This document shows positions 20,626 through 33,124 of a stretch of 64,000 nucleotides of DNA, piece after piece. The notes beneath the pieces are model-generated. The model did not search any database, was not told the origin of the DNA, and saw only the letters and a list, made by a program, of their open reading frames with translations. A program made the position numbers and the translations under genes. How positions within the stretch are numbered: the first letter of the stretch is position 1; each line of letters begins with the position of its first letter. This DNA is from Heliopora coerulea (lineage: Eukaryota > Cnidaria > Anthozoa > Scleralcyonacea > Helioporidae): NCBI GenBank assembly GCA_030142905.1, contig JASJOG010000091.1, positions 1,161,001-1,225,000 on the forward strand. Direction: 5' to 3'.

Positions 20626-21748
20626 AACATTCTAACGTCTTTATATTATATACATATGTACGTGTGTGTTCATATGAAAACATACTTACATACATTTATA
20701 CACATTTATGTACTCACATATACACATATATAAACATATATACACATATAAACGTATATACATACAATTGGGAGCGAAATGTACTCTAAGACAAGCCAAA
20801 CCACCAACCAAACAAAACTTTACACGAGAGGAGCGTAGGGCGTTTAAAGAGTTGAAGGAGGACAAGAAGTTGATTTGACATCTCATGTGATGTAGTAGTT
20901 GTGACAAGCAAGTTCTTATCTTATACCCTCACAAAATTGCTGATTTTAAGGAGGTGCAAATAGGCAAATGGCAATTGACGATTCTCATTACAATTTAGGG
21001 CTGTAGGAAAGGAAGGGGCCAGAGAAGTCCTCAAATAATGTAACGAGTGTAATGTTCTTCCCTTTGAGTACAAACAGCTTAACACTAGATCAAAGTCAAA
21101 TAGTTGTTCTTTTAAATAATCGTGTAAAATGGCTGCTTTTTGTTTATCGGGATATTTACAGCTTCTTTCAAGCCCCCAAGTGCCCTTTGGTTTGGTATCC
21201 ATGCCAGATGGTTCTTGCTACGGACCTACATACCTTAGTTTCCACTCTCCCATTCATGCTTTGTAATGTTTCTACTCTCCCATGCATGCAATGGAGCCAC
21301 AATCTAACTTGTGGCTCCATTGAATTTAAATCTTTCGAATTTAATGAATTTCTACTTTGTGACCAACAGATGGGGCAATATATACAATATTTTTTCCTTT
21401 ATTTTTGGATGGCACAAGCATGATATCATCGATATATCGCCTCCAAAAGAACGACTTTATGATGCTTATAACAGTGCTCTTTTTTCAGTATTTTCGATCA
21501 TTGAATGAGCAATGCTAGTACAGTTGGGGGAGCTCTAAGCCACTAAAGTCATTTTAGTAATAGTTGCCATCATATACAATACTATTCGAGTTGGTTGGCA
21601 TTTCAGTAGTTCAATCATATCGTCAAAATTTATTTATCTAATATCCTAGTTTAAAACTTGGGTCGAAATATCTTGCTTTGATTCACTGGACATCATTCTT
21701 CAATTTTGCGTATTCGGTACTTATTTCTAATTTCGAATTACATTTTAG

Positions 21749-21950
21749 TCCCTTCTTCCTAAAATGGTCGACTTGATCAACAATATAATCAATCGACGGC
21801 TAAGTTTTGGTTATGATGTTGGCAAGGGATTCATCGTTGGAGAAGAAGAGGTTTTGAAACATGTTAATGATATGGTGGCTGACAAGAGGGTAGCTCGCGA
21901 TCTGAAGAGCAGATTAGAAAAAAATCGATTAGATGTTGTGAAAAGCCTTG
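21749..21950 (+). CDS. SLC9C1: Internal exon of an SLC9C-like (sperm-type) Na+/H+ exchanger gene
   Basis: A polypyrimidine tract and ag (21747-21748) precede an open block that ends at a gtgagt donor (21951). The translation (LLPKMVDLINNIINRRLS, then FGYDVGKGFIVGEEEVLKH...RLEKNRLDVVKSLG) reads like the start of the cytoplasmic linker after the voltage-sensor S4 helix in sperm-type Na+/H+ exchangers; this comes from family recall, not a search. Known family order is transporter domain, voltage sensor, linker, cyclic-nucleotide-binding domain. The exon ends after the first base of a Gly codon (phase 1), which the exon at 51877 completes exactly. Earlier exons are not recognised in the window. 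The symbol names the closest vertebrate family member only. Confidence 0.7.
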
Positions 21951-24135
21951 GTGAGTAGAGTTGTATTTGTAATTTACAGATTTATTGAAATGACAATGAA
22001 AAGGAGATTAGTAAAAACGCCAAATCAATTATTCTATAGAGATATACGAAACTGGGTGATGTTCAAAAGTTAAAGTTTTACCAAGATGACCACCTTACAG
22101 ACAAATACTGCATTAATGCACGTCAACGAACGCAGAAAAAATTAGAAATTTACCATCATTTGAGAGTATATAAGGTCTAAATCGCCCATTGATGGCAGTA
22201 TGGAGTAACTGGTTATTCGTATCAAGCTCTATGCATATTAATGAACACCAAAATGCCATGTGTTATTAAAACCGTAAAATATTTAGGTTATACTGACAAT
22301 ATAAACTGTTACTCGTAATTCATTTCTAGCCAGTGATAGATTCACACGGGCAAAATTGTGCGTAAAGAATATGACGTGTAAATATTCATAAATATAGATG
22401 CTGCGGTTATGCTTAACGCTAACAAGTGGTTATTTTCAGTTGGATGGGACATGTTTGTTGCTGAACAACTTTTTACCCAACTACATGCAGTTCGATGCTG
22501 TTCAAAACAAGTATATGAATTCGTGGTCAGTATGTTAGTTTAGGCTATCCCTTGCAATTGTTGAAAACGAAATTCACTTAAAGTAGCTATCATTTTGCTT
22601 TAGCTCTTAAGATGAATCATAAGTAAGTTTAAATTGTTTTACATACCTTTGGATATACTAGCATTATTTTGGAAAATATATCTACAAATTATAACTGTCC
22701 AACGAATTATGAATGTCCAGTAAAATGGTTAAATCCCTGCATGTATCAGCACGACAAAAGCTTCTTAAAAAGGTCGACACAACCTGCAAGCATACTTTAA
22801 GTTAATACTACTTTCTTTTTCTTATTAATTATCCTGACTTTTAGCTTACAATAATGCATTGCATTGCTGGAGTATGTGAGAAAATTGCCATGTAGATATT
22901 TAACATCTTACGAAGTCTTGAGATAGCGTTGGTCAGCCTGTACCTATAGGGCCATTCAACTATATGCGCAAACAATCTAATCTCAATTCTGATTTAAAAC
23001 AAAACGTACGGTGAAAAAAAATCCTTGACGGGTTTAACAAATGCTAAGAAATTCTTTCTCACAATTAAAACAATTGATATTAAAATCAAAATCCTTTATT
23101 GGTTGCGAGCTTGTTGTGTTTTGTGCTGTTTTCTAATTAAACTTTGCACTCATTTTGCCTTAAACGTCGTACTCATTTTGCCTTAAAGTAAAATTTATTT
23201 ATTAGATGGCCAGACTGTCCGTTTTAGAAGTGGGACGTTATCTTAGGTTACCATTCGGAAACCAGCAGTAACGGACTGCTCATGATTGAAAATATTTTTG
23301 ACTTTTTATTTGTCATTAAAAAGTTGGAAAATCCTACCTTATGTCGAGATGTGCTAAGGTGAGTATTTATACTAAGTATTTATCATGAAGTGCAAGATTT
23401 TATGACGAAGATGAAACGAATAAGGAAACTAATGAAATAAACAAAGAAAGCAAAAGATCGAGTTCTACATTCTTATTGCTGACCAAAAATCGGAAAATAC
23501 AAAACAAAAAACAAAATACGACAAGCAAATCTGTTACAATTTTTGTGCAAACCAAAATAAGTAAGGGGAAATAAAAAAATCACCTTTCTCACTGTTAAAC
23601 CTTCGTGAAAAAGAAAAATTACGTGGGGTACAAACCTGCAGCTCTTATGTATTTTCAATAAAGCATTCAGCGACACCTGAACGCAAAAGGTTCAACGGTA
23701 CATTTACTGAAAGAAAAAAGCTTTAAACTTCCCAAGTGGTTATAGAATCCTGACAAAAGTACCTTCTCGTCAATATGGGAAAGCTAATCATCTATAAGCC
23801 ACCGGAGAAGTGGGACAAACTGAAATGAACAACTTTTTCGTAGAAAGGTACAGTAGTTTGGGGATGAAAAACAAGTAGCTTTGCAGCGTGTTGCCTAGTG
23901 ACTGTTTGCCTTGTTTTATGGTTCGCGAGCCAGATGTGAATCCCGACGTCTTCAGTTGGGTGACGTTTCATAGGGAAAACAATCCTGTAATAAGGGACGA
24001 AATCTTTTGTTGCGGTTTAATGTTTGAGAAACATGAGAGCTCAGATATATTAAGGTAGATGAATCATTATTAATATATAGTGGCTTCCGCTTAGGTCGCA
24101 CAAATATATCGAACTTGCACCCTAGCTCACCATCG

Positions 24136-24211
24136 GAGTCTTGGTAGCTCAATGGTTAGAGCGTCTTAACGGTCATTAGAAGGTTGCGGGTTAGATCCCC
24201 GTCTAGGGCTC
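24136..24211 (+). other. tRNA-like core, family F1 (pseudo-tRNA)
   Basis: First unit of the tandem dimer. The B box is mutated (ttagatcccc) but the A box is intact. The downstream hairpin CTCAGAAA-tca-TTTTCTGAG is perfect. Confidence 0.7.
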
Positions 24212-24375
24212 AGAAATCATTTTCTGAGTATCAAGCTTGAAGATCGTTTATCTACCTTAATATATCCAAACTCTCATGTTTCTCAAACATCAAACTGCTT
24301 CAATCATTATCAATATATAGTGGCTTCCGCTTAGATCGCACATATATATCGAACTTGCACCCTAGCTCACCATCT

Positions 24376-24451
24376 GGGTCTTGGTAGATCAATGGTTACA
24401 GCGTCTTACCGGTCATCAGAAGGTTGCGGGTTCGATCCCCGTCTGTTGCTC
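24376..24451 (+). other. tRNA-like core, family F1 (pseudo-tRNA)
   Basis: Second unit. The B box ggttcgatcccc is intact; the A box is altered (tagatcaatgg) and the acceptor 3' side is damaged (gtctgttgctc). The two units decay at different positions. Confidence 0.7.
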
Positions 24452-25632
24452 AGAAATCATTTTCCGAGTATCGAGCTTGAAGATCGTTCATCTACCGAAA
24501 TCTTTTGTGTGGAAAGCACAGAGAGGATCCAAAGCCTGTCCACGGCCTGGACAAGTTTTCTGGACGTTGAGTATCTTACCCACTTCTCAATCAACTCATC
24601 AAGAACACTATCCGATAATTAACAATACAAAGTATTTAAAACCATCCTATGGTAATGAATGACCCAGAATTTTCATCGTACTTTACCATTAAACACTAGC
24701 AAAATCCAGACGATAATATTTGACACAAGAAGTCTCCCCTAAGGAAAAATGAAATCGTGAAGCTACTTTGGAAAACTCCTTAAAATAATGGTTTGCAAGG
24801 AAGATTAACCAACCATTCCGTTTGGAAAACATACACTTCAAGGCTTCTCGATTTGGACATACTTATAAATTGAGTATCTCTGCTATAAGTGTTCACTAAA
24901 AGGTAAAAGACAGCACGTTTCTTTCTCTGGTGCAAGACATTAGCTCAAAACATTGGAATTGACTGAGATCAGTCACAGCAGTTATCAACCTTTTAACTTT
25001 TTACTTCATTTATCACTGTCTACACTGAATTCTATTTTTATATCATTGATAGAACGTAGAAGGTCTCGATTCATACAAATCGGCATCCATTCAACATCAG
25101 CGAAAAACATTGTTTACCCGAGTTCGCCGGGTAAATGGCCGGGCAAACAAGTGCCAGGTCGAGTTTCTTTGCGTCTTTTGTAGATATTCATCAGAAAGAA
25201 CCAAGTCAAAGCGTTGCTGCAAAAAGTGATTAGTTGGACATTTTAAGTGGAGCTAAGTTTTGAGAATTGCCCTCTCACGTCATGAAGTTTCAAATTACTA
25301 AGATGGATTCCGAAAGTGAAACCAGCCACAAGCACCAAGAAAGCCATTTCGTTCGCTAGTCTTAAACCATTTACTGGCTTCAGTGTTCGAGTGATGTAAA
25401 CAACGTCTGAGATGTCCATGTGTACAGGCCAAAAAAATGACCAAAAGAGACCAAAGTGATTTCCTTCAACGAGACCTCACATTTGGTCAAAAACATACCA
25501 GTCCCCAATATTGCACAAGGCATATTTAAGTGAAACCAAATCCACAGATATATAACTCTATATATCTATATCTATGTATAAAACCATCAATATAAACTTT
25601 TTAAAAAGACTTTATTCAATCTTTCGTTATAT

Positions 25633-25640
25633 ATATATAC

Positions 25641-25717
<77 letters not shown>
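25633..25717. repeat. (GT)n(AT)n microsatellite
   Basis: About 40 bp of GT followed by about 40 bp of AT, directly at the left border of PLE-C. Confidence 0.95.
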
Positions 25718-25720
<3 letters not shown>

Positions 25721-26442
25721 AAAGTTACTGTGTGGCAACCGTTGGAGACAGTATAAGAAGTAGATTAACCACTCATTTAAAAAGTCCTTTATTGTACTAA
25801 CGTTTTCGCTTCTTGCTCTTCAGGTGCTAAGTGTATACTGGGTGGTTCTGTGAGTTATATTTACATATTGTTGACGCGTTACTGCTATTATTATGCTAAT
25901 TATGCGAATAACAGTGCTATGAGTGATCTACTAAGATTTCTATATTTGCATGCTCTAATTATAATTGTCATTTGAGAAAGTTGTGTTTAAGAATCTTGCT
26001 AGTCCTTGTCCTAGTAAATCCATGATTTTTTGTTCGTTTGTTTCTCTAAATAGTCGGGTTGAGTTTTTACATTGGTATATCGGCATTATTTTAAAAGAAC
26101 CATTGACCAAGAACCATTAAATGAGCGGTTAATTAACCATTAACTAATTAACCAATAAATAAATAATTTAATAATTTATTTAGTTTAATAATTTAATAAT
26201 TTAATTAACTAATTAATCAATTAATTTAATTTACTGACTAATTAGTTAATTAATGACTGGTTAATTAACCATTAACCAATTAGCCAATTATATAGCCAAT
26301 TAATTAATTAATTAATTAACCATTAAATGAGTGGTAAATCTACTTCTTATACTGTCTCCAACGGTTGCCACACAGTAACTTTTCATTATTTATTTTGCTT
26401 GTGTTTGAGCACTTACACTTTACACTATACCATTTCAACGCA

Positions 26443-27562
26443 AGTATGGCAACGAGGAGATCAACTCGATCACCTGATCAGCATTTACAAGAAATAAAAG
26501 ATGTCTTAAACGCGATCTCCCTCAAGCTGGATACAATTAACAAAATCTTTGATGGTCGACTGATCGACAAGAAAGGAAAGGATGAAACGCAGGAAACAAT
26601 CGCAAAATCTAATAACAAATTACAAGAAAACATCTCTATAGTTGTGAACAAATCCAAGAAAGCCGATCTTGAAAGAAAGGTCATGAAACAACGCCGTAGT
26701 ATCCTTGGCACGTGGAAGAAGCAGCTAAACAAACGAAAACAATTACATTGGCAAAGTCGCAACTGCGAAAATACCTCTGTTATATTTACGAGACATGGCT
26801 AAACAAGGAGAAGAAAGTAATACCGAGAAAATTTTTAATGAAATTGATCTCGAACGAAGACACGGAGGAAAAAAGAATTCGAAAGAACTCTATCTTCAAC
26901 CAGTTCCAATCAGAGATAAATCTTCTCAAAATCCACGCAGACCGTCACAGCACAAAATGCAAGGACGTCCATTGAGAAATGCTAAATTTCTTTGAAAACC
27001 ATTATCAAGGAGATATCGTCGCCGAACTCAAACGTTTATGGGGGGAAGAATGCAAATCAGAAGAAACAAGATCTCAACTGAGATGGCAATCTAAACAGAA
27101 ATGGCAAGAGAAATACGAGGAGGAATTTAACAATGAGGAAAACATCAAACCGAGAAAGGAGAAATCGAGTAACCGACACCAAAAAGGAAACCGCCACAAC
27201 CAAATGAAGCAAGCAGCACTACTCATCATCAACAAAGCAGAAGTCCTCCCAAAACACCACCACTTCGACCAACACGACCATCACCGCCTCCAATACAGCA
27301 CTAACATACTAACAAAAGAAACCAATTAATGTCAAAAAACGCAAATGAATCAAGAAGGAAATTCGTAGTGAAACCGCGAGATACAACAAATATCAGAGAA
27401 GGCAAACATACCGAAACCGGAAATTCAAATCCTCAACAACCATCGTGGAGGCCAAACTATATTATGAGAAAACCAACGTACTCAGAAGTAGTGTCAACAT
27501 CGCACGAGAGAAGGAATGAGCCGCCAGATAACAAGGAATTAACTAGAAATAAGTGCACGTAA
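26443..27562 (+). pseudogene. PLE-C N-terminal coding region, Lys/Glu-rich, frameshifted
   Basis: Pieces at 26443-26760, 26712-26975, 26979-27329 and 27329-27562 lie in shifting frames. They begin MATRRSTRSPDQHLQEIK, a likely coiled coil (VLNAISLKLDTINKIFDG), then a basic stretch with FFENHYQGDIVAELKRLW and EECKSEETRSQLRWQSKQK, and a hydrophilic NHRQ-rich tail. Long charged N-terminal regions precede the RT in several PLEs; I cannot assign a domain. At least two frameshifts. Confidence 0.5.
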
Positions 27563-29754
27563 CAACCCCTCGCCCACCCTTCCAATATATCTCTCGAGAA
27601 TCCAAGTAACAATGATAATTTTTCAAATTCTCAAAAAGACAAATCCTCCTGACTATAACTGGAAAAAGACATGCAATAAAAAAAAAATCCACACAGAATT
27701 TGGCCGCAAATAAACAACAATCCAAACTGGAAATTATTTTATATTTAGACTGCTTATAGTCATATTTACGTTTAAAATTTCAATTCTGCTTTATTAAAAC
27801 AAAAATTTCGGTGAGAATAACGTTCAACGGCTTAACAAAAATGGTAAGATGTCCATCCTTACAATTAAATTATTAAACAACAAATGATAGGATCAATACC
27901 CTGAATTATTTGCGGGTTTATGGTAATTCGTGTCATTTTCCAATTAGACTTCTCACTCATTTTGTCTTAAAGAAAGATTGTTTTATTAGATGACCAGACT
28001 TTCCGTCTTAAAAGTGGAGCATTCTCATAGGTTATCAAACGGATACCGGCATTACGGACAGCTCATGATTGAATATTTTTCTGACATTTTTTTGACTTTA
28101 AAAATTGATAAATTATACGTTACCTCAAAAGTTGGTTACAAATGTCTTTAAGATCTGCTATGATAAGGGTTTATGCTAAGTATTCATCCGGAAGTACAAG
28201 ACTTTGGTGACGAAGATGAAACGAATTACGAAATCGACGAAGTAAACAAAGAAAACATGAACCAATTCTGCAGTTTTATCGCTGATCAAAAATCGGAAAA
28301 TACAAAACATAAAACAAAATACGACAAGCAAACCTTGTGCAAGTTGTGTCGAAAGAAGAACGACAAGGGGGAAGTAAAAGATGTACTTTTTCCAAGGCAA
28401 AACATCAATAAAAAAGAAAAATGGCGTATAAACCTGCAACTCTTGCGTATTTTCAACTAAGCATTCAGTGGCACCTCAACACAAAGGGTTCAACGGTAAA
28501 TTTATACACAGACGACTTTAAACTTTATTAAGAGGTTTTAAAATCCTGATGAAAGCATTACCGATCGGATACGGTAAAGGTCATCATGCACAAATCACTC
28601 TTGAAATGCAAAAGACTAAAGCGGACAACTGTTTTGCCGAAGGATAATTTGGTGACCAAAAACAAGTAGCTTTGCAGCGAGTTACCTGGTGGCTGTTTAC
28701 CTTGCATTTTTGTTTCGAGCCAAAAATACATCCTAACGTTTTCAATGGAGTGACATTTCATAGCGAAAAAATCCTGAATGAGGCAATGAAATCTTTGTGT
28801 GGAAAGCGGAGAAAGCATCCAAAGACTGTCATGGCCTGGACAACTCTTCTGGATGACGAGTGTTCTATCCCACTCCTCAAACAATTGACCATGAACGCTG
28901 TCCGCTTAAATACTGCAAAATGTTCAAAAATAATCGTCGTACAGAGATGAATAAACCAGAATCTTCATTCTACTTTACCAATAAACACCAGCAAAATCCA
29001 GGCGGTAATATTTCGTACAAGAAGTCTCCCTTAGGGAAGAATAAAGTCGGGAAGCTACTTTTCAAAGCTGCTCAAAACAATTCCATTCGCAGAAGCTACT
29101 CGATTCAGACTTGCCTGTGATTGTGCAGCTCAGGTATATGGTTGCCAGAACGTGAAAAGTCCCAAGATTTATACTAATCGACATGTATTCAACTTCCGCG
29201 AAGAATGTCGTTTTAATACACTTAGTCGCTAAGCAAATGTCCTGACAGCAAACGAGTTCCCTTACGTCTTTTGTTCATATAAGTCAGAAAGAACCAAGAC
29301 AAAGCGTTGCTGCAAAAAGTGAACAGTTGGCAAATGCATATTCCAAGGAGCTAACTTTGAGAACTGCTATTTCAAGTCAGAAATTATCTAGTTACTGAGG
29401 TGGCCCTCAAAAGCGAAACCACCCGCAGGCACCAAGAAAGCCATTTCGTTTGCCGGTCTTAAATCATTTACTGGCTTCAGTGTTCAAATAATGCAAACAA
29501 CGTCCGAGAGATCCATACAAGGGAAAAAATAACGAGACCAAATCGATATGCTTCAATACGGTACCTAAGTATGGTTTCGTCAACAACATACCAGTCCCCG
29601 AGCTTGCACACGACATTTGTGAGTGACCGGAATCCATGGATATATATATATATAAAGGTACATACACAAAGCGAAAATTTTTCTCCCTGTAAAGGGACTC
29701 CAGGCACGTCGAGATTAGTACCCTCGCACCGCGCTTCGCGCGGTGTGCGAGGGG
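27540..29754 (+). mobile_element. Family X repeat, copy beta (most complete)
   Basis: About 2.2 kb running from gtaacaacccctcgccca to a GC-rich terminal hairpin. Coding remnants: 28173-28460 (FGDEDETNYEIDEVNKENMN, a cysteine pair in LCKLCRKK) and 28672-29120 (FNGVTFHSEKILNEAMKSL, HPKTVMAWTTLLDDE, then SPLGKNKVGKLLFKAA). The last block recalls tyrosine-recombinase (Crypton/DUF3504-like) proteins, a weak inference. Frames are broken. Other copies are at 5735-7861 (minus), 23013-25545 and 31380-31677. Confidence 0.5.
29721..29753. repeat. GC-rich terminal hairpin of family X
   Basis: ccctcgcaccgcgc - ttc - gcgcggtgtgcgaggg: two arms pairing with a 2-nt bulge, in an otherwise AT-rich region. A diverged counterpart is at 31619-31676 (ccctcgcccgctcggg...gtgggcgaggg), so it marks the 3' end of the family. 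Confidence 0.75.
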
Positions 29755-29774
29755 ACAACCGAAACAGAAACTAT

Positions 29775-31345
29775 TTTTTAGAACGAAGCACTTGGAAAAA
29801 CCATCCACCCAACCATCGACAATCACACCATCGAGCGTATTAACAACAACAGCAGCGAAGAAACTGCCGGACAAACCGACGAAGATAGAACCTAAAATTA
29901 TTAACTTATCTGCACGACAACTCTCGAAAGCTGAAATAAAATTATTGAAACAAGGTTTGAAACTCACTCCGACACCTAAACCGAACATGACAGAACTAAA
30001 GGCCGACATTCAAGAATTCTGAAGAAAACCGCGACCTCAGGAATATTTCCAGGACAATGAAAACAAACACAGCAATTCGCTGGTACGAAACAAATCTAAT
30101 TTCGTTCCGCCAAAATCAATGGACAAATATTTGAACATTTTTTTTACAAACAACGGCCAATTACCATGAACAAGAAACGACGACTGCTGTAAAGAATAAG
30201 ACAACAAAAGACGAAAGAAAAGCTTTAGACGAACTTAAAAACTGTGATTCCATTGTAATCAAAGAAGCTGACAAGGGCGGTGCGACAGTCATCATGGACA
30301 AGACATTCTACCAGACAAAAATTCAAGAACTTCTGTCCGATGGTAAAAACTACACGCTATTAACAGACGGTAATAAAAAAGGTGCAATCATGAGAAAAAT
30401 CGAGAAACTCTTGAAAAAGTTCGAACACGAAATAACAAAAAAAAGAAAGAATACATTCTAAATTTCGTTTGGAGCACGTCTAACTTTTATGGATTACAAA
30501 AGATTCACAAATCAAAAGTAATCAAGGAAGCAATAAGCGAACAAAATGCAGATTACATCAAACTACTAGCACCACTTGGTTTAAAAATGCGACCCATCGT
30601 AGCCGGGCCATCGTCACTTACACATCGACTCAGCAACTTTGTTGATTTAATTCTGAAACCACATAGTGAACAAAGTCCTATTTTTATTCCAGATGATCTA
30701 GACTTTCTGCAGCACATACCTAAGGAAATTGACGAAAATTCCATCCTCATATCATTTGATCTTGTGAACTTATATACAAACATCCCGCATGACCTTGGAC
30801 TGACTGCCATTAAACACTGGCTTGATAACAACAGAAGCTCCATAGCTTGACCATTTCCACGGAATTTATTCTTGAAGCTATATCTATTGTCTTTAAAGAA
30901 AATACATTTTATTTTGATGGAAAATTTCATAGACAAATCCAAGGAACTGCAATGGGTACAAAAATTGTTCCCACACACACAATATTAGGTGATGGGTTAC
31001 CTGGAAAAAAGAACTATATACAAAATGCGAGCAAATGTTTGGAAAAGAAGACAAAGATTACTTGATGAAACTCTTTAAGAGATTTCTGGACGACTTTTTT
31101 ACGATATGGAAAAGATCAGAGGAGGATCTCACAAAATTCCACATGTTACTCAAAATTAAAAGGTTAAATTTACCATGGACAAAAACTATGTAAAACTTCC
31201 ATTTCTGGACATTTTAATATACAAGGAATGGCAAAGAACTACGCAAGGACATATACTACAAAGAAACTGACACGCATCAGTACCTCATCTTTAGCTACTG
31301 CCACCCCAAACGTACAAAACAAAATATACCTTATTCCTTTGCAAG
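29775..31345 (+). pseudogene. PLE-C reverse transcriptase, multiply broken
   Basis: Recognisable in order: LSKAEIKLLKQGLKLTPTPK (PLE N-terminal motif), DSIVIKEADKGGATVIMDK, LKMRPIVAGPSSLTHRLS, SILISFDLVNLYTNIPHD (motif A), IQGTAMGTKIVPTH (motif B region), RFLDDFFTIWK near 31080 (catalytic Asp pair intact) and DTHQYLIFSYCHPKRTKQN. At least five stops or shifts separate them, and no GIY-YIG domain follows. This is the Penelope/Neptune-type RT, different from the YRDDG type elsewhere in the window. Confidence 0.8.
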
Positions 31346-31379
31346 ATGAATGTAGTGTATTGTTTCAAAACCAGACGTA

Positions 31380-31677
31380 CGGGAAAGACGATTACCGAGA
31401 ACAAGACCAAATCAATATGCTTCAATACGGACCTAAGCATCCTAAGTAAGGTATGGTCAACGGCATACCATTCCCCGAGCTTGCACATGGCATTCTTGAC
31501 CAAAATCCTTGCATACAAAGCTATAAATAAACAAACATAAATTATTCAAAAACAGCGAAAATTTTCCTCCCTAGTCACCACGCGTGGTTAAAGTACTCCA
31601 TGCACGTTGAGATTAGTACCCTCGCCCGCTCGGGCCTTTAGCCTTCGCACCGCTCTTAGCGCCGTGGGCGAGGGCAT
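31380..31677 (+). repeat. Family X repeat, 3' fragment (copy delta)
   Basis: Matches the family-X tail (gaacaagaccaaatcaatatg, ttccccgagcttgcac, gcacgttgagattagtaccc) and ends in the terminal hairpin. It follows PLE-C directly. Confidence 0.6.
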
Positions 31678-31766
31678 AATTAGTATAGACCTATTCTGAA
31701 TAAAAATTTGCATGTTTACAATAATGAGACCTAAACTAAAAACTATAGTGAAGCCTATAAAAATAC

Positions 31767-33070
31767 CTAACTGATATTACTAGCATAAAATTTATTCTCA
31801 TGGTGGCATTTAGATATTAATCCGGATCGCTTATTTAAACGCAATCTTTTGTCCGCATTCAGAATGGGTATTTTCTCTGCTAGGCATGAGCTGCAGTATG
31901 GTGCACCGCTTCTGCATCGACTGGCACGTTTCAAAATGCACCATTCAATTGTATAATTGAATTGAGCTGTTTTTGCTTTAAGTCCCATACGTAGTTTGAA
32001 AGAGCTGTTTTGCTGGCGTACTTTCTATTCTTGAACGAAAGCTTGTGATTATTGTAACTGGTTTTGAATTCAGATTCAGCCAATTCTATGGAAATTTTTG
32101 GTTCGCTTGATGGGGTTGATACTTTAGCCTGATAAATTACATTGTTGGTGAGGCATTGTCCATTTAGTGGGCATTCGTTTTTCTTTCTGCAGCTGTATCC
32201 AGGATCGGTTGCCTGCTCATCTCTTAAGCTTTCTTATAATGACCTTTTATTGCACTGGCCATATTGCTCATACAACTATAACTTACCTTTATCGTGTTCC
32301 TATTGAAAATTTTCCGGAGAGGATTATCTGGTGAAAAATCCTTGTCAACAAGTTGTAGGAATGATTTACCAACCCTTTGTAAATTTGCTGAGTAAGACGG
32401 GTTGAATCAAATCATGTTGCGAGATCTATTCTTTAGGGAATTCTTCTGTTACGGTTTAGGCGGGATAAATTGAAGCTGCTCTTGGAAACCACTTCCTTTG
32501 AGTGCCTTGTTGTATGTCGTGGCTGCTCTATGGAATTCCTCCGAATTGTAGGATAAACTGGAAATCCGTTTGCTTATTGATTCAGGTGCATGTTTAATAA
32601 CCGATTGTGGGTGATTTGATTGGGTATCTATTTAGAGTGGCTTATCGTCTGGTTTTCTATATGGTCTCTACATGCCATAGTTTAAGTCAAACTTGACATC
32701 TAGGTAATTCGATGGTAATGCTTAGTCCAAGGTTGTCAAAGCACTTCACAAATCATTTGCCAATGTTGTTTGCTGTTCTAGCTCCAACGTTCCTAAATGT
32801 TGCCAGGCCATCTTCTCGGTAAAGACCTATATCGTCATTTTTGAACTCCGACTTTAATTTATCTAGGACAAACAACCCTACGGGCTCGCAGATTTCAGCT
32901 TCATCATAGCTGACCATGAATACAGCAAACAAGGTCGCATTGTTTCTTCTGGAATAGGGTTCTCAGCGATTGAATAGTAGGAACTTGCGGCTATGCATTA
33001 TGACGTCTTTCTTGTTCTGTTGGATTTCAACAAACAGGCAAGCGCATTCTAAGGCTTGAGATTGGAGGCT
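31767..33070 (-). pseudogene. PLE-K: heavily decayed YRDDG-type PLE
   Basis: Minus-strand pieces: HSRKFLLFNR, SYDEAEICEPVGLFVL, GLYREDGLATF (second catalytic position changed to Glu-Asp order RED), NHPQSVIKHAPESISKRIS, NMI.FNPSYSANL, NRNTIKVSYSCMSNMAS and a C-terminal SCLAEKIPILNADKRLRL. Numerous stops; the GIY-YIG core is not readable. Older than PLE-A, B or G. Confidence 0.7.
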
Positions 33071-33124
33071 TTCAGAGATCGATGAATGACAACGAGGATT
33101 CTTTCGATCAATGAAGGTGGTCGT

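Larger units (their letters stand above)
24011..24495 (+). mobile_element. F1 tRNA-like retroposon, tandem dimer with inverted 5' tail
   Basis: A 485-bp insertion flanked by an exact 13-bp duplication, cgaaatcttttgt (23998-24010 and 24496-24508). The uninterrupted relative at about 28790 supports a clean insertion. It begins with the family tail in inverted orientation (tttaatgtttgagaaacatg...), then two direct units 240 bp apart, and ends at the family end block gatcgttcatctac. Confidence 0.88.
23013..25545 (+). repeat. Family X dispersed repeat, copy alpha
   Basis: Colinear with 27800-29640: shared blocks include gggtttaacaaa/cggcttaacaaa, cactcattttg, gatggccagact, acggac..ctcatgattgaa, the K-rich AT block near 23440-23700, the tggaaagc block near 24510 and the tail with cagtgttcgagtgatg near 25399. 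It is interrupted by the F1 dimer at 24011-24495. Coding remnants only. Confidence 0.6.
25721..31350 (+). mobile_element. PLE-C: decayed Penelope-like element with inverted 5' piece
   Basis: The 25721-25780 block (ttactgtgtggcaaccgttg..) recurs inverted at 26323-26393, so the 5' end is an inverted terminal copy, as often seen for PLEs. A low-complexity ttaattaa region (26120-26330) lies between. Downstream come an N-terminal coding region (26443-27560), family-X sequence (about 27540-29754), and the RT (29775-31345). Treating X as an insertion within PLE-C is inference: residues resume as a recognisable PLE N-terminal domain after it. Confidence 0.6.

Noticed and set aside
21311..21508. Upstream exon of the SLC9C-like gene
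   Set aside because: The frame is open and near the real exon, but it does not resemble transporter or voltage-sensor helices and lacks matching splice phases.
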